Positions 7,537 to 15,694 of a stretch of 58,319 bases of DNA are shown piece after piece. The position numbers and the translations under genes are program-made. The notes below the pieces were generated by a model that ran no database searches, was not told where the DNA came from, and saw only the letters and a program-made list of their open reading frames with translations. The stretch is taken from NCBI RefSeq assembly GCF_020404845.1, contig NZ_JAIOJZ010000050.1:1-58319 (forward strand), read 5' to 3'. This stretch comes from Streptomyces hyderabadensis. Lineage in GTDB: Bacteria; Actinomycetota; Actinomycetes; Streptomycetales; Streptomycetaceae. Numbering within the stretch: the first letter of the stretch is position 1; every line of letters starts with the position of its first letter.

Positions 7537-7627
7537 CCCCCCACACCCCCTCCCCCCGGGGTCGTGCCGCCCTCCGCGCGTACGGCCCCGGACTCCCCCC
7601 AGTCCCCATCACCGCAAGGGAACCACC

Positions 7628-9025
7628 GTGACCAGACTCAGCGTCGAGATGCTGGCAGCGGACCCCGTCGAGCCGATCACCTCGGCGGGCCACGCCCAGC
7701 TGGGCATCGCCGTGCTCCTGGGCATCGCCGTCATCGTCCTGCTCATCACCAAGTTCAAGCTGCATGCCTTCCTGTCGCTGACCATCGGGTCACTGGCGCT
7801 CGGCGCGTTCGCCGGTGCGCCGCTGGACAAGGTCATCACCAGCTTCACCGCCGGGCTCGGCTCCACCGTCGCGGGTGTCGGCGTTCTGATCGCCCTCGGC
7901 GCGATCCTCGGCAAGATGCTCGCCGACTCCGGCGGCGCCGACCAGATCGTGGACACCATCCTCGCCAAGGCCACGCCCCGTTCGATGCCGTGGACGATGG
8001 TGCTGATCGCCTCGGTCATCGGACTGCCGCTGTTCTTCGAGGTCGGCATCGTGCTGCTGATCCCGGTCGTCCTCATGGTCGCCAAGCGCGGCAACTACTC
8101 GCTGATGCGGATCGGCATCCCGGCCCTGGCCGGTCTGTCCGTGATGCACGGTCTGGTCCCGCCGCACCCCGGCCCGCTGGTCGCCATCGACGCGGTGGAC
8201 GCCAACCTCGGCGTGACCCTGGCGCTGGGCGTGCTGATCGCGATCCCGACGGTGATCATCGCGGGCCCCGTGTTCTCGAAGTACGCGGCCCGCTGGGTGG
8301 ACGTCCCGGCCCCGGACCGCATGATCCCGCAGCGCGCCTCCGAGACGCTGGACAAGCGCCCCGGCTTCGGCGCCACGCTGGCCACGATCCTGCTGCCGGT
8401 CGTGCTGATGCTGCTGAAGGCGCTCGTCGACATCATCGTCGACGACCCGGAGAACGTGCTGCAGCGCACCTTCGACGTCATCGGCAACCCGCTGATCGCC
8501 CTGCTGGTCGCCGTGATCGTCGGCATCTTCACGCTGCTGCGGCCCGCCGGCTTCGGCAAGGACCGCCTCTCCGGCCTGGTCGAGAAGGGGCTCGCCCCCA
8601 TCGCGGGCATCCTCCTGATCGTCGGCGCGGGCGGCGGCTTCAAGCAGACGCTGATCGACTCCGGCGTGGGCCAGATGATCCTGGAGATCTCCAAGGACTG
8701 GTCGATCCCGGCGCTGCTGCTGGCCTGGCTGATCGCGGTGGCGATCCGGCTGGCGACCGGTTCGGCGACGGTGGCGACCGTCTCGGCGGCCGGTCTGGTC
8801 GCGCCGCTCGCGGCCGACATGTCGACCACGCACGCCGCCCTGCTGGTGCTGGCCATCGGCGCCGGCTCGCTCTTCTTCAGCCATGTCAACGACGCCGGCT
8901 TCTGGCTGGTGAAGGAGTACTTCGGGCTGAACGTCGGCCAGACCATCAAGACCTGGTCCGTGATGGAGACGATCATCTCGGTGGTCGCCGGTGCCCTGGT
9001 CCTGCTGTTGTCCCTGGTCATATAG
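7628..9025 (+). CDS. gntP: Gluconate:H+ symporter, GntP family
   Basis: This 465-residue integral membrane protein belongs to the GntP/GntT family of gluconate:proton symporters. It has about 12-14 hydrophobic segments. Family signatures visible include GLPLFFEVGIVLLIPVV, the VPPHPGPL motif, the central loop around FDVIGNPLIALLVAV, GGGFKQTLIDSG, and near the end FFSHVNDAGFWLVKEYFGL. The GTG start at 7628 is preceded by AAGGGA at good spacing. It lies between gntK and the gluconate 5-dehydrogenase gene, all on the same strand, so uptake and phosphorylation or oxidation of gluconate are encoded together. Confidence 0.93.
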   Translation: MTRLSVEMLAADPVEPITSAGHAQLGIAVLLGIAVIVLLITKFKLHAFLSLTIGSLALGAFAGAPLDKVITSFTAGLGSTVAGVGVLIALGAILGKMLADSGGADQIVDTILAKATPRSMPWTMVLIASVIGLPLFFEVGIVLLIPVVLMVAKRGNYSLMRIGIPALAGLSVMHGLVPPHPGPLVAIDAVDANLGVTLALGVLIAIPTVIIAGPVFSKYAARWVDVPAPDRMIPQRASETLDKRPGFGATLATILLPVVLMLLKALVDIIVDDPENVLQRTFDVIGNPLIALLVAVIVGIFTLLRPAGFGKDRLSGLVEKGLAPIAGILLIVGAGGGFKQTLIDSGVGQMILEISKDWSIPALLLAWLIAVAIRLATGSATVATVSAAGLVAPLAADMSTTHAALLVLAIGAGSLFFSHVNDAGFWLVKEYFGLNVGQTIKTWSVMETIISVVAGALVLLLSLVI

Positions 9026-9071
9026 CCGCGCCAGGCACCAGGCACCAGCGAGCAGGAACGGGAGTACGACG

Positions 9072-9833
9072 ATGACGGCCCATCCCCTCTTCGACATCGC
9101 CGGGCGCACCGCCCTGGTGACCGGCTCCAGCCGGGGCATCGGGCTGGCCCTGGCCCGGGGCCTCGCGGAGGCCGGCTGCCGGGTGGTCCTCAACGGACGC
9201 GACGGCGACCGCCTCGCGAAGGCCGCCGCCGGACTGCCCGGCGAGGTCCACACGGCGGTGTTCGACGTGACCGACGGTCCGTCCGTCACCGCCGGGATCG
9301 CGGCGGTCGAGGAGCGGGTGGGCCCGCTCGACATCCTGGTCAACAACGCCGGGATGCAGCTGCGGGCGCCCCTGCTGGAGTTCGCGGACGCGGACTGGCA
9401 CCGCGTCCTGGACACCAATCTCACCAGCGCCTTCCTGGTGGGCCGGGAGGCCGCACGCCGGATGACGGAGCGCGGCCACGGCAGGATCGTGAACATCTGC
9501 TCGCTGCAGAGCGAGGTGGTCCGCCCGGGCATCGCGCCCTACGCGGCCACCAAGGGCGCGCTGAAGATGCTCACCAAGGGCATGTGCGCCGACTGGGGCC
9601 CGCTCGGCGTCCAGGTCAACGGCCTCGGCCCCGGCTACATCGAGACCGAGCTGACCCGCCCGCTGGTCGAGGACGAGGAGTTCAGCGCCTGGGTGCGCGG
9701 ACGGACTCCGGCGGGCCGCTGGGGCCGTACCGAGGACCTGGTGGGCGGGCTGCTGTTCCTCGCCTCGCCCGCCGCGGACTTCGTCGGCGGCCAGATCCTG
9801 TACGTCGACGGCGGAATGACGAGCGTCCTGTGA
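9072..9833 (+). CDS. SDR oxidoreductase, probable gluconate 5-dehydrogenase
   Basis: This 253-residue classical short-chain dehydrogenase has the cofactor motif TGSSRGIG (residues 17-24), the NNAG motif, and the catalytic YAATK. Its beginning, HPLFDIAGRTALVTGSSRGI, is typical of gluconate 5-dehydrogenases (IdnO/Gno), which interconvert D-gluconate and 5-keto-D-gluconate using NADP(H). The position between the gluconate permease and an idonate-type dehydrogenase supports that reading. The ATG at 9072 has the upstream purine-rich sequence GGGAG. The stop codon overlaps the next start in a GTGA junction, so translation of the two dehydrogenases is probably coupled. Substrate assignment is inferred from context. 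Confidence 0.85.
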   Translation: MTAHPLFDIAGRTALVTGSSRGIGLALARGLAEAGCRVVLNGRDGDRLAKAAAGLPGEVHTAVFDVTDGPSVTAGIAAVEERVGPLDILVNNAGMQLRAPLLEFADADWHRVLDTNLTSAFLVGREAARRMTERGHGRIVNICSLQSEVVRPGIAPYAATKGALKMLTKGMCADWGPLGVQVNGLGPGYIETELTRPLVEDEEFSAWVRGRTPAGRWGRTEDLVGGLLFLASPAADFVGGQILYVDGGMTSVL

Positions 9834-10891
9834 GCGCCGCGGTGGCAGTCGTGCCGGGCTGTGTGATCCACGCCGCGGGCGACCTGCGGGTCGAGGACGT
9901 ACCCGTCCCGCGCCCCGGTCCGGGCGAGGCGCTCGTCGCCGTCCGCTACGGCGGCGTCTGCGGCTCCGACCTGCACTACTGGCGGCACGGCGGCGTCGGC
10001 GACTTCCGTCTCAGGGAGCCCATGCTGCTCGGGCACGAGGTGGTCGGCACGGTCGTGGCGTACGGCTCCCCGGACACACCGGGTCCGGCGGCCGGTACGT
10101 CCGTCGCCGTGCACCCGGCGACCCCGTGCGGGGTGTGTCCGGAGTGCGCGGACGGGCGGCGCAACGTCTGCCGGGACACCCGGTACCTGGGCAGCGCGGC
10201 CCGTTTCCCGCACGTCCAGGGCGGCTTCGCGGCGCGGATCGTCGTCCCCGCCGGACAGCTGCGCGCCCTCCCCGCCGGGCTCGGTATGCGCCGCGCCGCC
10301 CTCGCCGAGCCGCTGTCCGTCGCGCTGCACGCCGTACGCCGGGCCGGGGACCTGTCCGGCCGGCACGTGCTGGTGACCGGGGCCGGGCCCATCGGCTGCC
10401 TGGTGGTCGCGGCGGCGAAGGCGGCGGGCGCCGCACACGTGACGGTGACGGACCTGCTCCCCGCAGCCCTGGAGTACGCGCGGGCCGCCGGCGCCGACAC
10501 GCTCGTGCGGGCCGACGATCCGCAGGACGCGAACTGGCCGGCGGAGGTGGACACCGCCGTCGAGGCCTCCGGGGTGGCCGCGGGCCTCGACACCTGTCTG
10601 CGGCTGGTGCGGCGCGGCGGCGTGGTCGTCCAGCTCGGCATGCTGCCCCCGGGGCCGAGCCCCTTCGCGGGGAACCTGCTGGTGAGCCGGGAGATCGAGC
10701 TGCGCGGGGCGTTCCGCTTCGACGGCGAGTTCGACGGGGCACTGCGCCTGCTGGCGGCCGAGCCCGCGTTCGACGCGCTGGTCAGCGCGGCGGTGCCGGT
10801 GCGGGACGCGGCGTCGGCGTTCGAACTGGCCGCGGACCGGAGCCGGTCCTGCAAGGTGCTGCTGGACTTCGGGGCGGCTCCGGCCGCCTGA
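9830..10891 (+). CDS. Zinc-dependent dehydrogenase, probable L-idonate 5-dehydrogenase
   Basis: This 353-residue protein is a medium-chain zinc alcohol/polyol dehydrogenase. It carries the catalytic zinc motif GVCGSDLHYWRHG and LGHEVVG, the structural zinc cysteines in PCGVCPECADGRRNVC, and a Rossmann fold starting with LVTGAGPIGCLVV. The HYWRHGGVGDF segment is characteristic of L-idonate/sorbitol dehydrogenases. L-idonate 5-dehydrogenase makes 5-ketogluconate, which the preceding SDR can reduce to gluconate for gntK, so the cluster forms a complete idonate-to-6-phosphogluconate route. The start is GTG at 9830, overlapping the stop of the previous gene. It is the last gene of the operon and is followed by a strong terminator. 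Confidence 0.85.
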   Translation: MSAAVAVVPGCVIHAAGDLRVEDVPVPRPGPGEALVAVRYGGVCGSDLHYWRHGGVGDFRLREPMLLGHEVVGTVVAYGSPDTPGPAAGTSVAVHPATPCGVCPECADGRRNVCRDTRYLGSAARFPHVQGGFAARIVVPAGQLRALPAGLGMRRAALAEPLSVALHAVRRAGDLSGRHVLVTGAGPIGCLVVAAAKAAGAAHVTVTDLLPAALEYARAAGADTLVRADDPQDANWPAEVDTAVEASGVAAGLDTCLRLVRRGGVVVQLGMLPPGPSPFAGNLLVSREIELRGAFRFDGEFDGALRLLAAEPAFDALVSAAVPVRDAASAFELAADRSRSCKVLLDFGAAPAA

Positions 10892-10902
10892 GGCGCGTTC
10901 CA

Positions 10903-10937
10903 GGGGTCGCAGCCCGGCGCGTCTGGGCTGCGACCCC
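10903..10937. terminator. Bidirectional terminator between convergent genes
   Basis: A perfect 13-bp stem GGGGTCGCAGCCC (10903-10915) / GGGCTGCGACCCC (10925-10937) with a nine-base loop lies between the idonate dehydrogenase and the convergent permease gene. Confidence 0.85.
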
Positions 10938-10958
10938 GTCGCCGTTCCCGGCCCGGTG

Positions 10959-12497
10959 TCAGGAGGACGCGGCCTTGTCCAGCTGGAACGCCTCGTTGCC
11001 CTGGCCGATGCGGGCGTGCCGCTCGGGGGCGCGGGAGCGCAGGACCAGTCCCTGCACCACGCCGGCCACCGCGGCGAGGCCGATGATGCCGGGCAGCACC
11101 CAGCTGAGGGCGGAGTCGGGTCCCGCGCCGACGAGGACGTCGAAGTCCTTGACCGTGTAGCCGGCGATCACCAGCAGGGCCAGGCCCGCGACGGTGGAGG
11201 TGACCAGGCGCACGCCCTGGGCCCCGGCGGCGCCGCGCCGGACGAAGAAGGCCACGACGGAGAACGAGGCGGCGGCCATCAGCAGGATCACGCCGAGGGC
11301 ACCGATGTTGCCGCCCCAGGTGAATAGGTGCAGTACGGGCTGGGTCGGGTCGCCGTTCGGCTTGTCGTCGGCGATCGCGAAGCCGATGACGACGACCGCG
11401 GACACGGCGGTCTGGAGCAGCGAGCCGGTGCCGGGCGCGCCGCTGGTGCCGCTGGTGCGCCCGAAGGCGGCGGGCAGCAGCCCCTCGCGCCCCATGGCGA
11501 AGGCGTACCGGGCGACGACGTTGTGGAAGCTCAGCAGCGCGGCGAACATGCCGGTGACGAACAGGACGTGCAGTACGTCGGTGAAGGTGTCGCCGAGCCG
11601 TGACTCGGTCAGGAAGAAGAGCAGTCCGGCGCTCTGTTCCTGCGCGGTGCCGACGATCCGGTCGGGGCCGGTGGCCACGGTCAGGGCCCAGCTGCTGAGC
11701 GCGAAGAAGACGGCGACCCCCGCGACCGCCAGGAACATGACACGCGGAACGAGCACGTGCGGCCGGCTGGTCTCCTCGGCGTACACCGGCGCCTGCTCGA
11801 AGCCGAGGAAGGCGGCGATGCAGAAGCAGAGCGCGGTACCGACCCCGGCGCCGCTCAGGGTGTCCGGGTTGAAGGCGTGCAGCGACAGCCCCTGCGCCCC
11901 CGGGTCGGAGACGGCGGCGATGTCGAACACCACCACCAGCACCACCTCGATGAGCAGCAGGACGCCCAGCACGCGCGCGTTGACGTCGATCTTCAGCCAG
12001 CCCAGCGTGCCGACCGCGAGCACGGCGAGGAGCGCCGGGATCCACCAGGCCACGTCGAGGTCGGCGTAGGTGGACAGCAGCCCGGAGACCTCGAAGCCGA
12101 AGATGCCGTAGATGCCGACCTGGAGGGCGTTGTAGGCGACCAGCGCGACCAGGGCGGCGCCCGCGCCGGCGGTGCCGCCGAGTCCGCGGGAGATGTAGGC
12201 GTAGAAGGCGCCGGCGTTGTGGACGTGCCGGCTCATCTCGGCGTACCCGAGGCTGAACAGGATCAGCACCACGCCCAGCACCACGAAGAGCAATGGCTGT
12301 CCGACGATGCCCATGACCGCGAAGGTGGTGGGCATGACGCCGGCGACCACCATCAGCGGTGCGGTGGCGGCGAGCACGGACAGGAGCAGCCCGCCCGTGC
12401 CCAGCCGGTCGGCCCGCAGCGCGCGCTCCTCGCCCTTGAAGGTGCTGATGGCGCCACTGCTCGCGGATCTGCTCGTGCTCGAACTGCCCGTGGTCAT
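10959..12497 (-). CDS. APC family amino acid/amine permease
   Basis: This 512-residue integral membrane protein has about 12 hydrophobic helices and belongs to the amino acid-polyamine-organocation superfamily. Typical features are the first helix region LSVLAATAPLMVVAGVMPTTFAVMGIVGQPL, the conserved SRGLGG turn after helix 3 and the GFEQAPVYAEET motif after helix 6, and LSFHNVVARYAFAMGREG in the second half. The first 30 residues are a Ser/Thr-rich cytoplasmic tail. The substrate is unknown; no catabolic enzyme sits beside it. A gene for an unknown protein lies 51 bases upstream on the same strand, so the two may be cotranscribed. Confidence 0.88.
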   Translation of the reverse strand: MTTGSSSTSRSASSGAISTFKGEERALRADRLGTGGLLLSVLAATAPLMVVAGVMPTTFAVMGIVGQPLLFVVLGVVLILFSLGYAEMSRHVHNAGAFYAYISRGLGGTAGAGAALVALVAYNALQVGIYGIFGFEVSGLLSTYADLDVAWWIPALLAVLAVGTLGWLKIDVNARVLGVLLLIEVVLVVVFDIAAVSDPGAQGLSLHAFNPDTLSGAGVGTALCFCIAAFLGFEQAPVYAEETSRPHVLVPRVMFLAVAGVAVFFALSSWALTVATGPDRIVGTAQEQSAGLLFFLTESRLGDTFTDVLHVLFVTGMFAALLSFHNVVARYAFAMGREGLLPAAFGRTSGTSGAPGTGSLLQTAVSAVVVIGFAIADDKPNGDPTQPVLHLFTWGGNIGALGVILLMAAASFSVVAFFVRRGAAGAQGVRLVTSTVAGLALLVIAGYTVKDFDVLVGAGPDSALSWVLPGIIGLAAVAGVVQGLVLRSRAPERHARIGQGNEAFQLDKAASS

Positions 12498-12548
12498 CGC
12501 AGGACGTCCTTCTCTCGTGTGGGTGGTGTGCGTCGGGTCTTTCGGCGG

Positions 12549-13517
12549 TCAGCCGGTGCCGAGCGCGCCCGCGCGGGCGGTGCGGAAGGCGGCGAACGGG
12601 TCGCGGTCCGGGTACGACCAGGGGGCCGGCGTGGCGTGCTCGCCGATGCGGTGGAACAGGGCGGCGGCCTCGGCGCCGCGACCCTCGCAGGTCTTGGCGT
12701 GGGCGAGGAAGTTGAGGTCGATCAGCCGGCGCGGGTGGCCGTCCTGCTCCCACTCCAGCCACCAGTCGAAGGCCGCCTTCATCACCAGCCGGGCGCGCCG
12801 GCCGACCCAGTGGCCGGAGGCGGCCGGGTCGGAGGACTCGTGTCCGGCGGCGGCCAGCACGCGGTAGCGCTCGGCGTGCGCGACGACCGGGAGGATGGCC
12901 AGCGGGGAGTCGGCGGGCGCCTGCTCGGCGGCCCAGTTGGCGAAGTCGTACACCTCGTGCAGCGGGTCGGGGCCGCCGTCACCGCCGCGCTCGGCGAGCC
13001 GGGCCACCATCAGGTGATGGGCGTGGTGGTGGTCGGCGTACCGTCCGCGCACCTCGTCGAAGGCGCGGACGACGTCCTCGTCCGCGCCCAGGGAGCGCTC
13101 CAGCACGAGGAGCCCGAGCCAGGGCGTGGGATCGTCCGGCACCAGGGCGGCGGCGTCCCGGCAGGCCTCGCGGACCCGGGCGGGCTTCTCCTTGCCGCGC
13201 AGGGCCCGGTGGACCAGGGCGTGGGCGAGCAGCACGGAGGCGTCGGCGGAGTCGGGTTCGGCGAGCAGCCACTCACGGGCCCAGGGAGCGCAGTGGGACT
13301 CCTGGGCCAGTACGGCCACCCGGTGCCCGCGGCGGTCCCAGTCGTCACCCGTGTGGACCAGCAGCGAGCGGACGGAGTGCCAGCGCCCCTGGGCCAACGC
13401 GGCACGCGCGGCGACGAGTTCGACGTCGTCGAGGGCCTCGTCGAAGGCCTGGGCCGCGCGTCTGCGGCCGCGGCCGAGCGGAGGCGGGGGTGGGGACACC
13501 GCGGGAAACTTCCTCAC
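12549..13517 (-). CDS. Conserved protein of unknown function, helical repeat-like
   Basis: This protein of about 322 residues has no family that I recognise with confidence. It is rich in Ala, Leu, Arg and His, with helix pairs resembling tetratricopeptide-type repeats (for example DDVELVAARAALAQGRWHSV and SADASVLLAHALVHRAL), a His-rich stretch RYADHHHAHHLMVARLAE, and a Trp-rich segment FDWWLEWEQDG near residue 265. There is no signal peptide. I chose the GTG at 13517 (protein beginning with RKFPAVSPPPPPLG) because codon use changes there. In-frame GTG (13562) and TTG (13583) starts exist, and none has a good ribosome-binding site. It precedes the APC permease gene and may form an operon with it. 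Confidence 0.65.
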   Translation of the reverse strand: MRKFPAVSPPPPPLGRGRRRAAQAFDEALDDVELVAARAALAQGRWHSVRSLLVHTGDDWDRRGHRVAVLAQESHCAPWAREWLLAEPDSADASVLLAHALVHRALRGKEKPARVREACRDAAALVPDDPTPWLGLLVLERSLGADEDVVRAFDEVRGRYADHHHAHHLMVARLAERGGDGGPDPLHEVYDFANWAAEQAPADSPLAILPVVAHAERYRVLAAAGHESSDPAASGHWVGRRARLVMKAAFDWWLEWEQDGHPRRLIDLNFLAHAKTCEGRGAEAAALFHRIGEHATPAPWSYPDRDPFAAFRTARAGALGTG

Positions 13518-13585
13518 GCGACGCGGAAGGTCGTCGTAGCCGGATTGCCATGAACTGATCACGCACAGCAAACCGGCAGCCAAGG

Positions 13586-13597
13586 CTTGACGTCAAG
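13586..13597. promoter_or_regulatory. 12-bp perfect palindrome CTTGACGTCAAG
   Basis: CTTGACGTCAAG reads the same on both strands. On the minus strand it contains TTGACG, a good -35 hexamer, just upstream of the unknown gene at 13517. On the plus strand it is about 195 bases upstream of the DMT-like gene. It may be an operator overlapping a promoter. Confidence 0.4.
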
Positions 13598-13740
13598 AGG
13601 AATCAAACCGTTACACGCGTCAACTCACGTGACGCCAGGGGAAGTTGTCGTCACCTCGGACCGCTGTCGCCGCCTCGGACACGGGGGGCCGGCGCGGCCC
13701 CGAATGCGCCACTCGCCCGGCAGCCGAAGCCCGCCCGCAC

Positions 13741-13746
13741 TAGAGT
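13741..13746 (+). promoter_or_regulatory. Candidate -10 box for the DMT-like transporter gene
   Basis: TAGAGT matches TANNNT and would start a transcript near 13753, leaving a leader of about 40 bases before the GTG at 13793. Confidence 0.3.
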
Positions 13747-13792
13747 CGTCCCCGACGCCCCCGTGACCCGACTGACGATCGAGGTACGCAGC

Positions 13793-14686
13793 GTGTCGGT
13801 TCTCGTTCTGGTTCTCGCCGTGTGCGCCGCGTGCTGTCTGGGTTTCGGTTTCGTCCTCCAGCAGAACGCGGCCCAGCGCGCCCCGCTGGGCGACTTCCTC
13901 TCGCCCCGCCTCCTGCTCGACCTCGTGCGGGTGCCGCGCTGGCTGGCCGGCATGGGGTTGATGGTGGCCGGCCTGGTGCTGGGCGCGCTCGCGCTGGGCG
14001 GCGGCGAACTGACCCTCGTCGAGCCCCTCCTGGCGACCAACCTCCTGTTCGCCCTCGCCCTCTCCCGCATCCAGACCCGGCAGCCGCTGGGCCGCCAGGG
14101 CTGGGCCGGCCTCGCGCTGCTCGCGGGCGGGGTGACCGCGTTCATCCTGGCGGGTGAGCCACGCGGGGGCAGCGCGGTGACCGATCCGCTGCGGCACTGG
14201 CTGATCGTCGGCGTGATGCTGGGCCTGGCCCTCCTGCTCACGCTGTGCGCCGCCCGGCTGCGGCTGACCTGGGGCCCGACGCTGCTGGCCGTGGCCGCGG
14301 GTCTGCTGTACGGGGTGCAGGACGCGTTGACCCGGGTGAGCGGCCGGCGCTTCTCGGCGGGCGGCTTCGCGGAGCTGCTGACGGGCTGGCAGCCGTACGC
14401 CGTGGTGGTGCTCGGCGTCACGGGCCTGGTCCTGGTCCAGAGCGCCTTCGAGACGGCGCCCCTGCGCAGGTCGCTGCCCGCGCTGACCGCGGCCCAGCCG
14501 CTCGCGGGCATCGCCTGCGGGGTCGGCTTCCTCGGCGACCGGCTGCACACCGACGCCGGGGCGCTCGCGTGGCAGGCGGGCGGCCTCGCGGCGGTCGTGG
14601 CGGGCATCGTCCTGCTGGGCCTGCACCCGGCGATGCCGCAGGGCACGGGCGAGAGCGGCCGCGAACGGGCGCTGGAGCGGAGCTGA
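13793..14686 (+). CDS. DMT-type integral membrane protein (EamA-like transporter)
   Basis: This protein of 297 residues is almost entirely hydrophobic, with about nine to ten membrane helices arranged as in drug/metabolite transporter proteins. Helix 1 is VSVLVLVLAVCAACCLGFGFVLQ, and further helices are seen at GMGLMVAGLVLGALAL, LIVGVMLGLALLLTLCAA and VVAGIVLLGLHPAMP. The C-terminus is charged and cytoplasmic. The GTG at 13793 has GAGG eight bases upstream; an alternative in-frame GTG is 30 bases earlier. The substrate is not predictable. It is followed after 25 bases by a Nudix gene on the same strand. Confidence 0.75.
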   Translation: MSVLVLVLAVCAACCLGFGFVLQQNAAQRAPLGDFLSPRLLLDLVRVPRWLAGMGLMVAGLVLGALALGGGELTLVEPLLATNLLFALALSRIQTRQPLGRQGWAGLALLAGGVTAFILAGEPRGGSAVTDPLRHWLIVGVMLGLALLLTLCAARLRLTWGPTLLAVAAGLLYGVQDALTRVSGRRFSAGGFAELLTGWQPYAVVVLGVTGLVLVQSAFETAPLRRSLPALTAAQPLAGIACGVGFLGDRLHTDAGALAWQAGGLAAVVAGIVLLGLHPAMPQGTGESGRERALERS

Positions 14687-14711
14687 GGCGGCGGCTGCTT
14701 GGATGGGGCGC

Positions 14712-15227
14712 ATGAGTTCTGCTGACGAGATCCTCGACGTCGTCGACGAGAACGACCGTGTCGTCGGCCGGGCCCGGCGGGGCGACGCGTACGCCCGGGG
14801 ACTGCGGCACCGGTGCGTGTTCGTGTGGGCCCGGGACCCCGAGGGGCGGGTCTTCGTCCACCGCCGCACGGCGACGAAGCTGGTGTTTCCCGCGTTGTAC
14901 GACATGTTCGTCGGCGGGGTGGTGGGCGCGGGCGAGTCCTACGACGACGCGGCGCTGCGGGAGGCGGAGGAGGAGCTGGGGGTGAGCGGGCTGCCGCGGC
15001 CGGAGTTCCTGTTCAAGTTCCTCTACGACGACGGGGCGGGGCGGGCCTGGTGGTCGGCGGTGTACGAGGTGCGGGTGGCGGGGGCGGTGTCTCCTCAGGT
15101 GGAGGAGGTGGCCTGGTACGGGTTCCTGCCGGAGGCCGAGCTGGAGGGGCGGCTCGGGGAGTGGGAGTTCGTGCCGGACGGGGCTGCGGCGTATGCGCGG
15201 CTGCGGGCCTGGCGGGGCGTGCGCTGA
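14712..15227 (+). CDS. Nudix hydrolase
   Basis: This 171-residue protein carries a complete Nudix box: GGVVGAGESYDDAALREAEE followed by ELGV, fitting GX5EX7REUXEEXGU. The catalytic Glu residues sit in REAEEE at about residue 83-88. Nudix enzymes hydrolyse nucleoside diphosphates linked to another group. The N-terminus, DEILDVVDENDRVVGRARRGDAY, followed by RHRCVFVWARD, resembles the IDI-like/YfcD group, so the substrate may be a pyrophosphate other than dGTP. The ATG at 14712 has GGGG just upstream; an in-frame ATG at 14703 is possible. It is the last gene before a long repeat-containing gap. Confidence 0.88.
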   Translation: MSSADEILDVVDENDRVVGRARRGDAYARGLRHRCVFVWARDPEGRVFVHRRTATKLVFPALYDMFVGGVVGAGESYDDAALREAEEELGVSGLPRPEFLFKFLYDDGAGRAWWSAVYEVRVAGAVSPQVEEVAWYGFLPEAELEGRLGEWEFVPDGAAAYARLRAWRGVR

Positions 15228-15332
15228 ACGGGCGTTGCCTCGGCACCCGGCGTTGGTGTGGGCGCGGGGGTGGGTCGCGCGGCCCGGCGCTACCGGGGTG
15301 CCGCTGCGCCCACCCGTGCCGCCCAAGCGGCA

Positions 15333-15410
15333 CGACTGCCCGCAGCGGCGGCGGCCGACGACTGCCCGCAGCGGCGGCGGCTGGCGACTGCCCGCAGCTA
15401 CGCGGGGGCG
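15333..15410. repeat. Three direct repeats of a 26-bp unit
   Basis: CGACTGCCCGCAGC begins at 15333, 15359 and 15385, a strict 26-base spacing. The first two copies continue with GGCGGCGG. They lie in the 467-base gap 15228-15694, which has no credible gene. Confidence 0.8.
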
Positions 15411-15450
15411 ACGCGGCGGGAAAGCCGCGTACGGCGGGAAGGGGACGTGT

Positions 15451-15542
15451 CGGGGGGTGTTCGCCCGCAGCGGTTGGCGCGTCAACGCCGGGAACCTCTA
15501 GGCCAACCGATTCCGCGCCGTTCCGAGGACGAACACCCCCCG
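15451..15542. repeat. Long imperfect inverted repeat
   Basis: CGGGGGGTGTTCG (15451-15463) pairs perfectly with CGAACACCCCCCG (15530-15542), and GGTTGGC (15472-15478) with GCCAACC (15502-15508). The transcript would form a long two-part stem with internal loops. It may act as a terminator for the Nudix gene or be an interspersed Streptomyces element; I have the impression of having seen similar elements elsewhere in the genus. Confidence 0.7.
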
Positions 15543-15583
15543 GCGCGGCCCCGACCCACAAACCACGCACCGCGCACCGCGAA

Positions 15584-15660
15584 CCCCCACCGAACCCGCA
15601 CAGGCGCCGCAGGCATAGCGCACCCCCCACCGAACCGCACAAGCGCCGCAGGCACCCGCA
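15584..15660. repeat. Two direct repeats of about 40 bp
   Basis: CCCCCACCGAAC starts at 15584 and again at 15624, and each copy continues with a near identical CGCACARGCGCCGCAGGCA. They lie just upstream of the promoter of the first DUF202 gene. Confidence 0.65.
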
Positions 15661-15682
15661 GGCATCCGCGGCGGCGGCCGGA

Positions 15683-15688
15683 TAGGGT
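15683..15688 (+). promoter_or_regulatory. Candidate -10 box of a leaderless promoter
   Basis: TAGGGT lies six bases before the GTG at 15695, which fits leaderless transcription of the first DUF202 gene. Confidence 0.45.
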
Positions 15689-15694
15689 CCCCGG

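Noticed and set aside
9976..12762. 928-codon minus-strand frame spanning idonate dehydrogenase and APC permease
   Set aside because: It overlaps two supported genes in different frames and gives an Arg/Pro-rich peptide without domains.
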